Shown here: piece after piece, positions 44,071 through 52,656 of the stretch
Numbering within the stretch: the first letter of the stretch is position 1
Layout: each line of letters starts with the position of its first letter
Source of the DNA: Haloplasmatales bacterium 4B
GTDB lineage: Bacteria > Bacillota_I > Bacilli_A > Haloplasmatales > Haloplasmataceae
Length of the DNA: 57,324 nt
Assembly (NCBI GenBank): GCA_003586005.1
Contig: NSKI01000013.1
Coordinates: 1 to 57,324, forward strand
Reading direction: 5' to 3'
Made by a program: the position numbers and the translations under genes
Notes under the pieces: model-generated
Seen by the model: only the letters and a program-made list of their open reading frames with translations
What the model was told of the DNA's origin: nothing
Database searches by the model: none

Positions 44071-45132
44071 ATGAATAAGTTCGATTATATGTCTAAATAT
44101 GGTTACGAACAACTAGTTTATTTTTATGACAAAGAAACAGGCTTAAAAGGAATTACATGTATTCATGATACAACTTTAGGTCCTGCTTTAGGTGGAACAA
44201 GATTATGGAATTATGCAACCGAAGAAGAAGCAGTAGAGGATGTTTTAAGACTTGCTAGAGGAATGTCTTATAAAAATGCAGCTGCTGGGTTAAACCTTGG
44301 CGGAGGAAAAACTGTATTAATAGGTGATGCTAAAAAAGTAAAATCTGAAGCATATTTTCGCGCATTAGGTAGATACGTTCAATCATTAAATGGACGTTAT
44401 ATAACAGCAGAAGATGTTAACACATCTGTTGAAGATATGGATTATGTTATGATGGAAACAGATTATGTTACTGGTTTAAGAAAAACTTCTGGTGACCCGT
44501 CTCCATTTACCGCATATGGTGTTTATGTTGGTATTAAAGCTTCTTGTTATGAAAAATTTGGAAATGATTCTCTTAAAGGAATTAAGGTAGCAGTTCAAGG
44601 TGTTGGACATGTTGGATACTTTTTAATAAAACATTTAATTGAAGAAGGTGCAATTGTTACTATTGCTGATATTAATCAAGACAACATTAATAATATAACT
44701 AAAGAATTTGATGTTAAAGTAGTAGCACCTAATGATATTTATAGTGTAGAATGTGATGTATATGCTCCATGTGCTTTAGGCGCTACAGTGAATGATGATA
44801 CAATTAATCAATTTAAATGTAAAGTTATTGCTGGTTCTGCAAATAATGTATTAAAAGAAGCTCGACATGCTGATATGCTAGAAGCTAAAGGTATATTATA
44901 TGCTCCAGACTATGTTATTAATGCTGGTGGAGTTATAAATGTTTATCAAGAAATTATCGGTTATGATAGAGAAGAAGCATTAGTTAAAACAAAACGAATT
45001 TATGATCGTTTATTAGAAATATACAAAATAGCAAAAGAACAAAAAATTACTACAGCTAAAGCAGCTGATATTATGGCTGAAAATCGTATTAAATTAATGA
45101 AAAATGTAAGAAGTAATTATATTAAAAAATAA
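44071..45132 (+). CDS. ldh: leucine dehydrogenase
   Basis: NAD-dependent oxidative deamination of leucine, valine and isoleucine to their 2-oxo acids. The 353-residue sequence follows the Bacillus enzyme closely. It has [35 protein letters not shown] at residues 12-46, the catalytic lysines in [22 protein letters not shown] (about residues 61-82), [19 protein letters not shown] near residue 110 and the Rossmann motif [13 protein letters not shown] near residue 175. [13 protein letters not shown] is near the C-terminus. The symbol ldh here means leucine, not lactate, dehydrogenase. It heads an operon with a 2-oxoacid:ferredoxin oxidoreductase that takes the 2-oxo acids onward. Confidence 0.93.
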   Translation: MNKFDYMSKYGYEQLVYFYDKETGLKGITCIHDTTLGPALGGTRLWNYATEEEAVEDVLRLARGMSYKNAAAGLNLGGGKTVLIGDAKKVKSEAYFRALGRYVQSLNGRYITAEDVNTSVEDMDYVMMETDYVTGLRKTSGDPSPFTAYGVYVGIKASCYEKFGNDSLKGIKVAVQGVGHVGYFLIKHLIEEGAIVTIADINQDNINNITKEFDVKVVAPNDIYSVECDVYAPCALGATVNDDTINQFKCKVIAGSANNVLKEARHADMLEAKGILYAPDYVINAGGVINVYQEIIGYDREEALVKTKRIYDRLLEIYKIAKEQKITTAKAADIMAENRIKLMKNVRSNYIKK

Positions 45133-45146
45133 AGAAATTGGTGAAA

Positions 45147-45815
45147 ATGGAAAATAAATTGTATATCATCGTTGGACATTACGGAAGTGGGAAATCTGAA
45201 TTTTCAATTAATTTAGCTAAAAAGCTAAAAAAAGAGAAAAAAGAAGTTTGTCTCGCGGATTTAGATATTGTTAATACTTATTTTAGATCACGTGAAAAAA
45301 GAGAATCTTTAACTAGTTTAGGTATTGAAGTGGTTTCAGATACTTTAAATTCAGTTAAAGGCTTAGACATGCCTTTTATTTCACCTGCTATAAGAGGACA
45401 TATTGTTCATAAAAACAGCAATGTGATCCTTGATTGTGGTGGAGATAATGTTGGTGTTAGAGTATTAAAACAATTTGAAAATGAAATTGTTAATCGTGAA
45501 TATGAAATGCTAATGGTTATTAATGTCTTTCGTCCTGAAACAAGTAATGTAATGCAGATTTTGGAAATGAAGAAAAAATTGGAAAATGAAATTGGTTTAT
45601 CTGTTACTGGATATGTTAACAATAGTAATTTTCTAAGACAAACAACAGTCGATGATTTAATAATGGCTGATCAAATTATTAGTGAAGTTAGTGATATCAC
45701 TAATATACCAATTTTATATTTGTCAGCTTTGGAAAAAATAACAAAACAATTGCCTATAAACATTCGAGGTGAAAGATTAATTTTAAATCTTTCACTTCGT
45801 GATGATTGGTTTTAA
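45147..45815 (+). CDS. MinD/ParA-like P-loop ATPase of unknown role
   Basis: About 222 residues, cytosolic. The N-terminal P-loop GHYGSGKSEFSINLAKKL is followed by a switch-like VCLADLDIVNTYFRSREKR and VILDCGGDNVGVRVL near residue 95, the pattern of SIMIBI-class ATPases. Genes of this kind occur next to ferredoxin-dependent 2-oxoacid oxidoreductases; a role in cofactor handling is possible but unproven. The ATG is chosen; in-frame GTG and TTG codons 6 and 9 bases earlier are alternatives because the ribosome site is weak. It sits between ldh and the ferredoxin gene. Confidence 0.75.
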   Translation: MENKLYIIVGHYGSGKSEFSINLAKKLKKEKKEVCLADLDIVNTYFRSREKRESLTSLGIEVVSDTLNSVKGLDMPFISPAIRGHIVHKNSNVILDCGGDNVGVRVLKQFENEIVNREYEMLMVINVFRPETSNVMQILEMKKKLENEIGLSVTGYVNNSNFLRQTTVDDLIMADQIISEVSDITNIPILYLSALEKITKQLPINIRGERLILNLSLRDDWF

Positions 45816-45833
45816 ATCAAAGGAGGTATATTA

Positions 45834-46049
45834 ATGGCAAAAGGTAGAATCATTGTTGATGTTGATAGATGTAAAGGATGTGGACTATGTCTTGCAGTAT
45901 GTCCAAATAATTTGCTAGAATTAGATCAAAATAATGTCAACAAAAAAGGTTATCAACCTATGCGAATTCATACACCAGATAAATGTATCGGATGTGCTAA
46001 TTGTGCACTTATGTGTCCAGATGTAGTTATTACAGTGGAAAGATTATAA
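45834..46049 (+). CDS. 2-oxoacid:ferredoxin oxidoreductase, ferredoxin-like (delta) subunit
   Basis: A 71-residue protein with two 4Fe-4S motifs: CKGCGLCLAVCP (from residue 14) and CIGCANCALMCP (from residue 51). The pattern VDVDRCKGCGLC at the N-terminus matches KorD/VorD subunits encoded before the alpha subunit. It passes electrons from the TPP subunit to external ferredoxin. A strong AAAGGAGGTAT site precedes it, and the alpha gene follows after 19 bases. Confidence 0.92.
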   Translation: MAKGRIIVDVDRCKGCGLCLAVCPNNLLELDQNNVNKKGYQPMRIHTPDKCIGCANCALMCPDVVITVERL

Positions 46050-46068
46050 TGAGAGAGGAGAGAAAATC

Positions 46069-47139
46069 GTGGCTAAAGTAATGATGAAAGGGAATGAAGC
46101 TATGGCGCTTGCTGCCATTAAAGGTGGATGCAGAGCTTTTTTTGGTTATCCAATTACACCTCAAAGCGAACTTCCCGAATATTTAGCAAAGCATATGCAT
46201 GAATACGGAGGAGTATTTGTTCAAGCCGAGTCTGAAGTTGCTGCAATTAATATGGTTTATGGAGCAAGTGGAGCTGGAGCAAGAGTTATGACATCTTCTT
46301 CTTCTCCAGGAATTGCTTTAAAACAAGAAGGTATTACATATATGGCTGGTGCTGAATTACCAGCACTAATTATAAATGTTATGAGGGGTGGCCCAGGACT
46401 TGGTGGTATTCAACCTTCTCAAGCAGATTATAAACAAGTGACCCGAGGTGGTGGAAATGGGGATTATTATGTCCTAGCATTTGCTCCTGAAAATTTACAA
46501 GAAACTGTAGATATCATAAAAGAATCATTTGATTTAGCAGATATATACAGAAATCCAGTTATGATTGCTGTTGATGGACTTATTGGGCAAATGATGGAGC
46601 CAGTTGATTTAGATGCTCCAATCCCTCACAGAGATATTCCTAAAAAAACTTGGGCTACAATAGGTACTATGGGAAAGAGAGAACCAGTTAATGTTAACTC
46701 ATTGTTTTTGGATGCTCAAGATTTAGAAAACCATAGTTTTAAATTAGCAAAAAAATATAATGAAATAAAAGAAAAAGAGCAACGTTACGAATTAGTTAAC
46801 ATGGAAAATGCTGAACTTGTAATCGTAGCTTATGGAACTATGTCAAGAATAGTACGTAGTGCATTAGAGATGTTAAAATCTGAAGGCATTAACGTTGGTT
46901 TACTTAGACCAATTACTATATGGCCATATCCAGAAAAAGCATTTAAAGAAATACCTGAATCTGTTAAAGGGATTTTAACTTGCGAATTAAGTACTGGACA
47001 AATGATTGATGATGTAAAAATCGCAAATAATGGTAAATTACCAATTAGCTTCTTTGGAAGAACTGGTGGTATGCTACCTGAACCTGAAGAAATAGTGAAC
47101 GCAGTTAAAGAGATGTTAGGGGGTTTGAAAAATGAGTAA
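46069..47139 (+). CDS. vorB: 2-oxoisovalerate-type 2-oxoacid:ferredoxin oxidoreductase, alpha subunit
   Basis: A 356-residue subunit carrying the pyrimidine-binding and transketolase C-terminal-like domains. KGNEAMALAAIKGGCRAFFGYPITPQSELPEYLA opens the protein, then VQAESEVAAINMVYGASGAGARVMTSSSSPGIALKQEG, the conserved TPP and substrate core. ELVIVAYGTMSRIVRSALEML lies in the C-terminal domain. The GTG start is spaced after GAGGAGAG. The order delta-alpha-beta-gamma and the ldh neighbour favour branched-chain 2-oxo acids as substrates rather than 2-oxoglutarate or pyruvate. Confidence 0.9.
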   Translation: MAKVMMKGNEAMALAAIKGGCRAFFGYPITPQSELPEYLAKHMHEYGGVFVQAESEVAAINMVYGASGAGARVMTSSSSPGIALKQEGITYMAGAELPALIINVMRGGPGLGGIQPSQADYKQVTRGGGNGDYYVLAFAPENLQETVDIIKESFDLADIYRNPVMIAVDGLIGQMMEPVDLDAPIPHRDIPKKTWATIGTMGKREPVNVNSLFLDAQDLENHSFKLAKKYNEIKEKEQRYELVNMENAELVIVAYGTMSRIVRSALEMLKSEGINVGLLRPITIWPYPEKAFKEIPESVKGILTCELSTGQMIDDVKIANNGKLPISFFGRTGGMLPEPEEIVNAVKEMLGGLKNE

Positions 47140-47890
47140 AGTAGTATTTGAAAGATCTAATGGTTTATCAAAAAAAGAATTTTCATACTGCCCTGGTTGT
47201 ACACACGGTATTATTCACCGTTTAGTTGCAGAAGTACTAGTTGAATTAGATATATTAGATAAAACAATCGGTATTTCACCTGTTGGTTGTTCTGTTATGA
47301 ATTATGAATTTTTTAATTGTGATATGCAACAAGCCTCTCATGGTAGAGCGCCTGCTGTAGCAACAGGTATAAAGCGTGTAAGACCTGATAATATTGTCTT
47401 TTCATATCAAGGAGATGGAGATTTAGCTTCCATCGGAACAGCTGAAATTGTACATGCTGCTCATCGATCTGAAAATATTACAGTGATATTTGTTAATAAT
47501 GCAATTTATGGTATGACTGGTGGCCAAATGGCACCTACTACTTTAATTGGGCAAAAAACAACCACATCACCTTACGGTCGAGATGAAAAACATTCAGGAA
47601 AGCCAATTAAAATGTCTGAATTATTGGCAACAATTCCAGGAGCAAGTTTTATTGAAAGAGTTTCAGTTCATGACCCAGCAAATGTAAGAAAAGCTAAAAA
47701 AGCAATTAAAAAAGCTTTTGAAGTACAAATGCAAGGTAAAGGGTTCTCTTTAGTTGAATTTATTTCAACTTGCCCAGTAAACTGGGGGAAAACTCCTCAA
47801 AAGGCTTTAGAATGGGCAAAAGAAAACATGATTCCTTATTATCCACTTGGAAATTATAGAACGCCTGAGGAGGATGATAGTAATGATTAA
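47132..47890 (+). CDS. vorA: 2-oxoacid:ferredoxin oxidoreductase, TPP-binding beta subunit
   Basis: Thiamine-diphosphate-binding subunit, 252 residues. YCPGCTHGIIHRLVAEVL (from residue 19) is the conserved N-terminal cluster-near motif. GISPVGCSVM and the TPP motif YQGDGDLASIGTAEIVHAAHRSENITVIFVNN (GDG...NN, about residues 90-122) follow. NAIYGMTGGQMAPTT is characteristic. It overlaps the alpha gene by eight bases and the gamma gene by eight bases, showing a tightly coupled complex. Confidence 0.93.
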   Translation: MSKVVFERSNGLSKKEFSYCPGCTHGIIHRLVAEVLVELDILDKTIGISPVGCSVMNYEFFNCDMQQASHGRAPAVATGIKRVRPDNIVFSYQGDGDLASIGTAEIVHAAHRSENITVIFVNNAIYGMTGGQMAPTTLIGQKTTTSPYGRDEKHSGKPIKMSELLATIPGASFIERVSVHDPANVRKAKKAIKKAFEVQMQGKGFSLVEFISTCPVNWGKTPQKALEWAKENMIPYYPLGNYRTPEEDDSND

Positions 47891-48437
47891 TGAAAAAGTT
47901 ATTTGCGCTGGTTTTGGTGGACAAGGTGTAATGTTAATAGGTCAGTTATTGGCTTATTCTGCAAATGAAAAAAACTTAAATACCTTATGGTATCCTTCTT
48001 ATGGTCCAGAAACTCGTGGTGGGACTGCAAACTGTTCAGTTACAATTTCAGATGAAAAAGTAAACTCACCTGTTATTTCTCAAGCTAGCACAATATTTGT
48101 GTTAAATGGACCTTCTTTAGATAAATTTGAAGGTAAAGTCAAACCAAATGGAAACTTAATTATTAATTCTTCATTAGCTACTAAAAAAGTAAAGCGTAAT
48201 GATGTTAATGTCTATTATATACCAGCTAATGAAATGGCTGTTGAATTAGGTAATAGTAGAGTTACTAACATGATTATGTTAGGGGCTTATTTAGAAATCA
48301 CAAAATTGTTTGATAAAGAAGTTATTTTAAAAATATTAAGAAAATCATTTGGCGAAGCTAAAGCACACTTAATTGAAGTTAATGATCGTGCTATTGAAGC
48401 TGGTAAAAAATTCGTAAGAGATATGAAAGCTAATTAA
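47883..48437 (+). CDS. 2-oxoacid:ferredoxin oxidoreductase, gamma subunit
   Basis: A 184-residue subunit of the POR/KOR gamma family. CAGFGGQGVMLIGQLLAYSA (about residue 8) and WYPSYGPETRGGTANCSVTIS (about residue 38) are the CoA-side family motifs. The ATG after GAGGAGGATGAT is chosen over an earlier in-frame ATG inside the beta gene. It is the last gene of the branched-chain operon, before a terminator. The complex releases CO2 and makes branched acyl-CoA with reduced ferredoxin. Confidence 0.93.
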   Translation: MINEKVICAGFGGQGVMLIGQLLAYSANEKNLNTLWYPSYGPETRGGTANCSVTISDEKVNSPVISQASTIFVLNGPSLDKFEGKVKPNGNLIINSSLATKKVKRNDVNVYYIPANEMAVELGNSRVTNMIMLGAYLEITKLFDKEVILKILRKSFGEAKAHLIEVNDRAIEAGKKFVRDMKAN

Positions 48438-48439
48438 TA

Positions 48440-48484
48440 AAAAAAAGTCTTATTACATTTTATTTTGTAATAAGACTTTTTTTA
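48440..48484 (+). terminator. bidirectional terminator between the oxidoreductase operon and queF
   Basis: AAAAAAGTCTTATTACA pairs with TGTAATAAGACTTTTTT around a seven-base loop, with T runs on both strands. Confidence 0.9.
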
Positions 48485-48982
48485 TTAACGATTATCAATT
48501 TTCTCAGGATTCATATCATGTTGGAACAATCTTTTTTCAGCTAAATCAAAATATTTTGTATTTTTTTTTCCATAGTTGCAATAAGGATCGATAGAAATTC
48601 CACCTCTAGGTGTAAATTTACCCCATACTTCAATATATTTTGGATCTAAAAGTTTAATTAAGTCTTTCATAATGATATTTACAACATCCTCATGGAAATC
48701 TCCATGATTACGAAAGCTTAATAAATACAGTTTTAGTGATTTGCTTTCAACAAGGTGCATACCTGGAATATATGAAATATATATAGTTGCAAAATCAGGT
48801 TGTCCTGTTTTAGGACAAAGACTTGTAAATTCAGGACAATTAAATTTAACAAAATAGTCATTGTCTGGATGTTTATTTATAAAATTTTCTAAAACATCTG
48901 GATTGTATTCGTAATGGTATTTAACTTCTTGATTTCCCAATAGTGTAACACCTTGTAATTCATTATTATTTCTACCTGGCAT
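48485..48982 (-). CDS. queF: NADPH-dependent 7-cyano-7-deazaguanine reductase
   Basis: Reduces preQ0 to preQ1 in queuosine biosynthesis; cytosolic. It has 165 residues from the ATG that follows AGGAGGGTCC, the length of the unimodular B. subtilis QueF. An upstream in-frame start inside queT is rejected. The catalytic cysteine is Cys56 in [13 protein letters not shown], with the partner Asp63. The motif [21 protein letters not shown] (about residue 84) is the QueF signature. It lies 13 bases after queT and shares its preQ1 riboswitch. Confidence 0.96.
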   Translation of the reverse strand: MPGRNNNELQGVTLLGNQEVKYHYEYNPDVLENFINKHPDNDYFVKFNCPEFTSLCPKTGQPDFATIYISYIPGMHLVESKSLKLYLLSFRNHGDFHEDVVNIIMKDLIKLLDPKYIEVWGKFTPRGGISIDPYCNYGKKNTKYFDLAEKRLFQHDMNPEKIDNR

Positions 48983-48995
48983 AAGGACCCTCCTA

Positions 48996-49517
48996 CTACT
49001 TATTTTTTTTATATTTATCAAATGATATACCATGTTTATTTAATTGTTTAATCATTAATACACCAAATATCCCAGGTATAATTTGTCCAGCAATTAGTAA
49101 ACCTGCTATTATAAAATAGGTTACATCTTCTCCGAAAGATACTAAAATTGGTGTTAACCATATAGGAACAATCAATCCTGGTATAAAAATAATTGGTAGT
49201 GCGATAAACCAGTCATTTAGGTTTATTTTTTTAATAAAGAATACAGTTGAAGTGGTTAGTAAACCTACTAGAAAACCACCAACTATATCAGCAATACTGA
49301 AACTTATACCACCTAATAACATATTGCTTAACGAATTTGCTACGCCTAATGGTATTACTAAAAATGGAAAAATTGCTGGTAATGCATATAAAGTAGTTGC
49401 TATTCTTATTTGGAACATTCCAGAAGCAAATGCCTGTGTAGTGAACATAATTACAACATATATTGCAATTACCATAGCAGAAAATGTTAGTTTATTAATT
49501 TGGCTTTTAATATTCAT
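48996..49517 (-). CDS. queT: QueT-family queuosine-precursor transporter
   Basis: Integral membrane S-component-like protein of 173 residues with about five or six helices. The family pattern appears as [38 protein letters not shown] near the N-terminus and [33 protein letters not shown] in the middle. QueT proteins take up a queuosine precursor and work with an ECF energising module, which is not encoded here. The gene is the first behind a preQ1-I riboswitch, which supports the substrate class. Encoding uptake and queF together suggests that the cell can use imported preQ0. Confidence 0.92.
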   Translation of the reverse strand: MNIKSQINKLTFSAMVIAIYVVIMFTTQAFASGMFQIRIATTLYALPAIFPFLVIPLGVANSLSNMLLGGISFSIADIVGGFLVGLLTTSTVFFIKKINLNDWFIALPIIFIPGLIVPIWLTPILVSFGEDVTYFIIAGLLIAGQIIPGIFGVLMIKQLNKHGISFDKYKKNK

Positions 49518-49576
49518 AGTTTAGCTCCTTACTAAGCGGTTGTTTTGTCTAAGTTATCTATAAACATTTAGAATAT

Positions 49577-49613
49577 AAAAAAAGCCTAAAAGGCCTAAAT
49601 AATAGATTATTTA
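49577..49613 (-). terminator. attenuator downstream of the preQ1 riboswitch
   Basis: On the minus strand an AAATAA/TTATTT hairpin is followed by GCCTTTTAGGC, which folds into a short stem, and then seven T. It is a plausible but weak expression platform. Confidence 0.6.
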
Positions 49614-49614
49614 T

Positions 49615-49653
49615 CCTAGTTTTGTTTATAGACAGGATGGTTACGAACTGTCT
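49615..49653 (-). promoter_or_regulatory. preQ1-I riboswitch aptamer
   Basis: On the minus strand, GACAG (49652-49648) pairs with CTGTC (49635-49631). The loop between them reads TTCGTAACCATC, close to the conserved C-rich preQ1 loop. The A-rich 3' tail TATAAACAAAACTAGG (49630-49615) can enter the stem groove and form the H-type pseudoknot. It precedes queT and queF. Confidence 0.87.
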
Positions 49654-49667
49654 TATTACCTTGTATA

Positions 49668-49695
49668 GTATATCATATGATAAAAAAATACTCAA
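49668..49695 (-). promoter_or_regulatory. promoter of the queT-queF operon
   Basis: Minus-strand TTGAGT (49695-49690), a 16-base spacer and TATACT (49673-49668) lie directly before the preQ1 aptamer. Confidence 0.7.
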
Positions 49696-49776
49696 TATAA
49701 AAATATAAGGATTATCTTATTGTCACAATTTATTAAGATTTCATAAACTATAGTATAATTGAAATGAAGGTGAGCT

Positions 49777-50250
49777 ATGAATTATAATTTTACTCCCAAA
49801 GCCGCGTATGCGGAAATAAATGGTGGTCCACTTGCTCCACAAATAAAGGGGGAAGTTTATTTGGAAGAAGTAAGTGGTGGTGTAGTGGTTAATGTTTATG
49901 TTACAGGTTTACCAAACTATAAGTCAGGACAAAAACCAATTGGTCCTCACGGATTCCATATACATGAGAATGGAGATTGTACTATTGGTGATGAAAATGC
50001 CCCATTTCAAGCTGCAGGAGGACATTGGAACCCTACAAATCAACCTCATGGTAATCATGCAGGTGATTTTCCAGTTTTGTTTTCAAATAATGGAATATCA
50101 TATATGGAATTTTATACTAATAAATTTACTGTTGATGAAGCAGTAGGTAAGGCGATAATAATTCATGAAAATCCCGATGATTACATAACTCAGCCAGCAG
50201 GTGACGCTGGAAAACGATTAGCTTGTGGCATCATTAAAAAAATGACATAG
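49777..50250 (+). CDS. Cu/Zn superoxide dismutase family protein
   Basis: A 157-residue protein of the SodC family. Copper ligands are visible at His61 and His63 (GFHIHENGDC), His83 (GGHWNP) and His130 (IIIHENPDD). Zinc ligands are His83, His91, His94 and Asp97 (HGNHAGD). Cys68 and Cys150 can form the structural disulphide. All metal residues are intact, so it should be active. There is no signal peptide or lipobox, unlike most bacterial SodC and B. subtilis YojM, so it appears cytosolic. It is monocistronic with its own terminator and is the only oxidative-stress enzyme in the window. Confidence 0.92.
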   Translation: MNYNFTPKAAYAEINGGPLAPQIKGEVYLEEVSGGVVVNVYVTGLPNYKSGQKPIGPHGFHIHENGDCTIGDENAPFQAAGGHWNPTNQPHGNHAGDFPVLFSNNGISYMEFYTNKFTVDEAVGKAIIIHENPDDYITQPAGDAGKRLACGIIKKMT

Positions 50251-50253
50251 TTG

Positions 50254-50286
50254 AAAAACCCTGGTTTAACTTAACCAGGGTTTTTG
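50254..50286 (+). terminator. terminator of the superoxide dismutase gene
   Basis: AAAAACCCTGGTT and AACCAGGGTTTTT form a strong hairpin; it is symmetric but lies some 40 bases from the convergent topB end. Confidence 0.9.
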
Positions 50287-50322
50287 TACATAAAATCGGA
50301 TATCCTCGGGTGTTTGAAAAAT

Positions 50323-52500
50323 TTATTTTTTAACCTTAAAATTCTTTAATGCATCAGCTAAAGCTGAATTAACAGATACATCACTTTCTTTATTTATTTG
50401 ATTTATATATCTTGATACATCTTTTTTTGATAGATTATTTTTTTCTTGTTTTTTTCTTTCATTAAAAGTTGATAGCTTTTCTCTATGTCCGCATAAACAT
50501 ATAAAAATCTGATTATCACCATTACCTACTAATTCAAGTTTTTTATGACATTTAGGGCACCTAGCGTTTGTTAATTTAGCAATTGTTTTTCGATAACCAC
50601 ATTCTCTGTCTTGGCATACAAGTAATTTAGCATCTTTAGCTTGTACTTCAAGCATTAGTTTACCACAATTAGGACATTTTGTGTTGGTTAAATTATCATG
50701 TTTATATTTACTTTCGCTGTTTTTAATTTGTTTAACTACACTTATTGCATACTCTTTCATTTCTCCAATAAAATTATTTTTAGTTAAATTCCCTTTGGCT
50801 ATTAATGATAGTTTTTGCTCCCATTGAGCAGTTAACAAAGGTGATTTTAACTCATCTGGAACTAATTCAAGGAGCTGTCTGCCTTTTGATGTAGTGTAAA
50901 TATCTCTTCCACGTTTTTCTATTAGGAAAATATTAAATAATTTTTCAATTATATCAGCTCTTGTTGCTACTGTTCCAAGACCACCTGTTTCACCAATAGT
51001 TTTAATTAGGTCTGTATTATCACTATTCATATATTTCACTGGCTTTTCCATGGCTGAAAGTAATGTCCCCTCATTAAATAATGCCGGAGGTTTAGTCTCA
51101 CCTGAGGTTATTTGGATAGTATTAATAGTGATTATATCGCCTTTATTAAAATTAGGTAGTATTTGGTCATCAATATCATCGTCGGTTTGATTATTATAAA
51201 TGACCTTCCAACCATTATTTAAGATAATCTTACCTTTGGCAGTAAAGATCTCATTGCCTATAGCTGTTTTTAAAGTAATTTGCTCAAATTCATACGCTGG
51301 GTATAATACTGCTAAGAAGCGTTTAACAACTAAATCATAAATTTTCCTTTCTCGATCGTTTAAGGATGTTAAGACTATCATTTGTTCTGTAGGGATTATC
51401 GCATGATGATCACTTACCTTTTGATTATCAACAAATGAACGATTTGTTTTAATGGGTTTATTAATTATAGCATTAACTAAAGGGGTATATGATCCTATTT
51501 TAACTGCATGTAATCGATCTTTTAATGTGTCAATAATATCAGTAGTTATGTACCTAGAATCAGTCCTAGGGTAGGTTAATGCTTTATGACGCTCATATAA
51601 ACTTTGCATAATTGAAAGCGTTTCTTTAGCAGAGAAATTAAATAATTTATTAGCATCTCTTTGTAATTCTGTTAAGTCATAAAGCCCAGGTGAAAATGAT
51701 TTTTTATGACTTTTTGATATTTCTTCTACTATTGCGTTTTTATGTTGAATTGAATTTAAAATGTCTTCGCAATATTTCTTATCAAATGATTTTTGATCAT
51801 TTGCTTTTTTATTATTCCATACCAATTTTAAGTTTTTAGATATAGCAATTATGCCATAGTAATTTCTAGGTTTAAAATTTCTAATTTCTTTTTCTCTTTT
51901 TGCGATTATCGCAAGTGTAGGAGTTTGAACTCGCCCACAAGATAATTGAGCATTATATTTGGTTGTTAAGGCACGAGTTGCGTTTATGCCGACATACCAG
52001 TCAGCTTCAGCACGAGACTTGGCTGAATAATATAGATTTTCGTACATACGACCATCTTTTAATTTACTAAAACCATCACGGATTGCTTTATCTGTAACAG
52101 AAGAGATCCATAATCTTTTAAGTTTTTTTCTTACATTTGCCTTTTCAATTATCCACCTAGCAACAAGTTCTCCTTCACGCCCTGCATCAGTTGCGATTAC
52201 TATTTCGTTTACGTCTTTCCGATACATTAAGTTTTTAACAATTGAATATTGTTTAGCTGTTTTTGGTATCACTTCTAATTCAAGTTCGTTAGGTATAATT
52301 GGTAAATCATCTATATTCCATGATTTATATTTTGCTTTATATTTTTCAGGATTAGCAAGTGTTACAAGATGACCTAACGCCCAAGATACAATATATTGAT
52401 TTCCTTCTAAAAAACCATATTCTTTTTTATTACAACTTAAGACTCTTGCTATGTCTCTGGCCACAGATGGCTTTTCAGCAAGTACTAATATTTTACTCAT
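50323..52500 (-). CDS. topB: DNA topoisomerase III
   Basis: Type IA topoisomerase of about 725 residues that relaxes and decatenates DNA through a transient phosphotyrosine. The Toprim domain starts at ILVLAEKPSVARDIARVL and has ATDAGREGELVARW near residue 105. The active-site tyrosine lies in ALTYPRTDSRYI near residue 310. Two C-terminal zinc ribbons follow: CPNCGKLML...CQDREC and CPKCHKKLEL...CLCG, then a basic tail. The ATG after GGAGGAACAATTA is the start; an upstream in-frame ATG overlaps the ribosome site. The gene stands alone. Confidence 0.95.
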   Translation of the reverse strand: MSKILVLAEKPSVARDIARVLSCNKKEYGFLEGNQYIVSWALGHLVTLANPEKYKAKYKSWNIDDLPIIPNELELEVIPKTAKQYSIVKNLMYRKDVNEIVIATDAGREGELVARWIIEKANVRKKLKRLWISSVTDKAIRDGFSKLKDGRMYENLYYSAKSRAEADWYVGINATRALTTKYNAQLSCGRVQTPTLAIIAKREKEIRNFKPRNYYGIIAISKNLKLVWNNKKANDQKSFDKKYCEDILNSIQHKNAIVEEISKSHKKSFSPGLYDLTELQRDANKLFNFSAKETLSIMQSLYERHKALTYPRTDSRYITTDIIDTLKDRLHAVKIGSYTPLVNAIINKPIKTNRSFVDNQKVSDHHAIIPTEQMIVLTSLNDRERKIYDLVVKRFLAVLYPAYEFEQITLKTAIGNEIFTAKGKIILNNGWKVIYNNQTDDDIDDQILPNFNKGDIITINTIQITSGETKPPALFNEGTLLSAMEKPVKYMNSDNTDLIKTIGETGGLGTVATRADIIEKLFNIFLIEKRGRDIYTTSKGRQLLELVPDELKSPLLTAQWEQKLSLIAKGNLTKNNFIGEMKEYAISVVKQIKNSESKYKHDNLTNTKCPNCGKLMLEVQAKDAKLLVCQDRECGYRKTIAKLTNARCPKCHKKLELVGNGDNQIFICLCGHREKLSTFNERKKQEKNNLSKKDVSRYINQINKESDVSVNSALADALKNFKVKK

Positions 52501-52565
52501 TAATTGTTCCTCCATGTTTCTTCATCTTATCATATCATAATTTTTTAAAAAAATAAAATTTTATA

Positions 52566-52594
52566 TTGACATATTATGGCTATAGAGTTATATT
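52566..52594 (+). promoter_or_regulatory. sigma-A promoter of the GntR-ABC operon
   Basis: TTGACA (52566-52571) and TATATT (52589-52594) are separated by 17 bases, an almost ideal promoter. The operator palindrome begins two bases after it. Confidence 0.85.
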
Positions 52595-52596
52595 AA

Positions 52597-52634
52597 GTGT
52601 AGTAGTGTACTAATTTTATAGTACACTACTACAC
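52597..52634 (+). promoter_or_regulatory. operator palindrome for the YtrA-type repressor
   Basis: GTGTAGTAGTGTACTA (52597-52612) and TAGTACACTACTACAC (52619-52634) form a perfect 16-bp inverted repeat with a six-base spacer. Each arm contains two GTGTA-type half-sites eight bases apart. It covers the predicted transcription start, so binding would block transcription of the operon that encodes the GntR regulator. Confidence 0.8.
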
Positions 52635-52656
52635 ATTATGGAAAGGGTGTTAAAAT

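Noticed and set aside
52597-52634. Transcription terminator
   Set aside because: The perfect inverted repeat has no T run and lies at a promoter start, and topB is transcribed away from it, so an operator is the better reading.
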